Made by a program: the position numbers and the translations under genes. A DNA stretch of 7,369 bases. Source: Candidatus Atribacteria bacterium (lineage in GTDB: Bacteria; Atribacterota; Atribacteria; Atribacterales; Atribacteraceae). Shown here in pieces: positions 6,490 through 7,369 of the stretch; position 1 is the stretch's first letter, and every line of letters starts with the position of its first letter. The DNA lies in contig JAGPGC010000054.1 of NCBI GenBank assembly GCA_018056205.1, positions 1 to 7,369 of the forward strand, given 5' to 3'. Below the pieces are notes generated by a model, which did not search any database, had not been told where the DNA came from, and saw only the letters and a program-made list of their open reading frames with translations.

Positions 6490-7092
6490 ATGTTATTTTC
6501 ACATCAAGAAAGAATTGTTTTTCTAATCCTTTCAATAATATTGATTTGTAGTATCGGGTTTTTTTTATATAAAACCTGGTCAATTTCGATGCCAGAAAAA
6601 GTCCTAGTAGAGAATAAACCAGAAAACTATGTTGTTCAAATTGCTGGTGAAGTGGTCAAGCCTGGAGTATATCAAGTGGAAGAAGGAACTAGGCTTTACC
6701 AGCTTATTGAACTATCAGGAGGAGTTACTCCTCATGCCGACATTTCTGGTTTAAATTTGGCAGCACCAGTTCATGATGGACTCCGTATTAACGTCCCATC
6801 TGGGAACTTTTCCGATAATCAGCTTGGAAAACCTCAATTATCCCTTTCTGAACAATCATCCCTTTCTGAAGGATCAGGAATTCATAGTTCCTCCCAATTG
6901 GTTGTTCATATTAATACCGCATCTCTCGAGGAGCTAAAAAAGCTTCCCGGTATCGGTGATACCATAGCTCAAAGAATAATTGATTATCGCGAGACCTATG
7001 GTCCCTTTCAATCCATAGAAGATCTTTTAAATGTTAAAGGGATTGGGGCTAAGAAATTACAAGATATTAAAGACTCGATATCCTTTAATTAA
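6490..7092 (+). CDS. comEA: ComEA-family membrane-anchored DNA-binding protein (SLBB + helix-hairpin-helix)
   Basis: The protein (200 residues from this ATG) resembles ComEA, the receptor that binds double-stranded DNA outside the membrane during natural transformation. It has one N-terminal membrane segment (about residues 9-27), an SLBB domain (about 47-103, with VQIAGEVVKPGVY and LNLAAPVHDG), a Ser/Gln-rich linker, and a C-terminal pair of helix-hairpin-helix motifs (LPGIGDTIAQRI 152-163; VKGIGAKKLQDI 182-193) preceded by the family-typical HINTASLEELKKLPGIG. The start is uncertain. The same frame opens at a TTG at 6442, directly after a TAA, adding 16 residues. That TTG has no Shine-Dalgarno site and lies at or before the predicted transcription start, so I prefer the ATG at 6490, although its own site (AGAG) is weak. 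The channel gene comEC, often next to comEA, does not follow; a convergent gene does. HhH proteins of this build can also have other roles, so function in transformation is inferred. Confidence 0.9.
   Translation: MLFSHQERIVFLILSIILICSIGFFLYKTWSISMPEKVLVENKPENYVVQIAGEVVKPGVYQVEEGTRLYQLIELSGGVTPHADISGLNLAAPVHDGLRINVPSGNFSDNQLGKPQLSLSEQSSLSEGSGIHSSSQLVVHINTASLEELKKLPGIGDTIAQRIIDYRETYGPFQSIEDLLNVKGIGAKKLQDIKDSISFN
6841..6876 (+). repeat. 18-bp in-frame tandem duplication in the comEA linker
   Basis: Two adjacent 18-bp units (6841-6858 and 6859-6876) differ at only 2 positions. They encode SLSEQS and SLSEGS in the linker between the SLBB and HhH domains. The near identity at DNA level suggests a recent slippage duplication in a segment with little structural constraint. 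Confidence 0.8.
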
Positions 7093-7130
7093 TAATATAA
7101 AGATGGTTATGCCGATCGAAAATCAGTGCC

Positions 7131-7369
7131 TCATTGAACCTGAGCTTCATCCTTTTCTTTGTAAGAAACCTCTCGAATATTAACATCGACTTTGTTGACG
7201 GTCATTCCGGTTTTGGTTTCTATGACTTTTTTTACTTCCCGTTGCACATTTTTAGCTACCTCGATGAGAACGGTATCGATGTCAATAACCACGGAAATTT
7301 CTAAACTAACCGTTTTGTCCTTAATGTCAACCTTAACCCCTTTGTTGATTTCTCGTTTTCCTATTATAG
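7131..7369 (-). CDS. Asp23/Gls24 family envelope stress response protein, 5'-partial
   Basis: Reading the minus strand gives 78 C-terminal residues ending at a TGA (7131-7133); the N-terminus lies beyond the right edge. The order of motifs matches the Asp23/Gls24 (DUF322) family: a basic N-side strand with INKGVKVDIKDKTVSLEI, then VVIDIDTVLIEVAKNVQREV, a helix with KKVIETKTGM, and the closing strand VNKVDVNIREVSY, followed by a short charged tail. Members are small cytoplasmic or membrane-associated proteins linked to cell envelope stress in Gram-positive bacteria, and they are widely found as poorly characterised paralogues near nusB and other housekeeping genes. The gene converges on comEA with 38 bp between the two stop codons and no obvious shared terminator hairpin. 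The family call rests on sequence pattern; the exact role is unknown. Confidence 0.85.
   Translation of the reverse strand, partial: IIGKREINKGVKVDIKDKTVSLEISVVIDIDTVLIEVAKNVQREVKKVIETKTGMTVNKVDVNIREVSYKEKDEAQVQ

Noticed and set aside
6841..6876. Short direct repeats as a CRISPR or iteron array
   Set aside because: Only two adjacent units with no spacers, in frame inside comEA; simple tandem duplication explains them.
7093..7130. Bidirectional terminator between comEA and the Asp23-family gene
   Set aside because: The 38-bp gap has no hairpin of useful length followed by a T-run on either strand.

Overview
The window looks like a piece of a chromosome from an anaerobic, fermentative bacterium. 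The evidence is an oxygen-sensitive, multi-cluster [FeFe] hydrogenase of the HydABC type, moderately AT-rich DNA, a tRNA gene with an encoded CCA end, a TTG start codon on leuS, and an Asp23/Gls24-family gene. The gene mix would fit Firmicutes-like anaerobes, Thermotogota or Atribacterota. The sequence alone does not settle the phylum, and any choice among these is inference.

Layout from left to right. (1) The window opens inside hydB, whose N-terminal part lies off the left edge; it is the NuoF-like flavin and Fe-S subunit. It overlaps hydA by 11 bp, and hydA encodes the complete catalytic H-cluster subunit. Together these are the last two genes of a hydrogenase operon that would normally also contain hydC, expected further upstream. 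(2) A possible weak terminator spans the hydA stop codon. It is followed by a near-consensus promoter that drives a tRNA-Ala(GGC) gene with a strong hairpin/T-run terminator behind it. (3) leuS, encoding a complete leucyl-tRNA synthetase, starts at a TTG only about 20 bp after that terminator and has no visible promoter of its own. (4) A gap of roughly 370 bp holds a degenerate palindromic repeat (two hairpins inside inverted outer arms) and a candidate promoter. (5) comEA follows, encoding a membrane-anchored SLBB plus helix-hairpin-helix DNA-binding protein. (6) The right edge carries the C-terminal 78 residues of an Asp23/Gls24-family protein on the minus strand, convergent with comEA.

How the genes work together. 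HydB and HydA form one electron-transfer machine: NAD(H) chemistry at the HydB flavin, and proton/H2 chemistry at the HydA H-cluster, joined by a chain of Fe-S clusters. By family knowledge these trimers couple NADH and reduced ferredoxin to H2 evolution (electron confurcation, or bifurcation in reverse). tRNA-Ala and leuS are translation genes that share a promoter region. ComEA and the Asp23 protein belong to DNA uptake and envelope-associated functions and appear to be independent units.

I found no mobile element with a transposase, no CRISPR array, no phage or defence gene, and nothing that supports a wholly new system. The points most worth a second look are the promoter-tRNA-terminator-leuS arrangement, the palindromic repeat behind leuS, the comEA start choice, and the absence of comEC directly after comEA.
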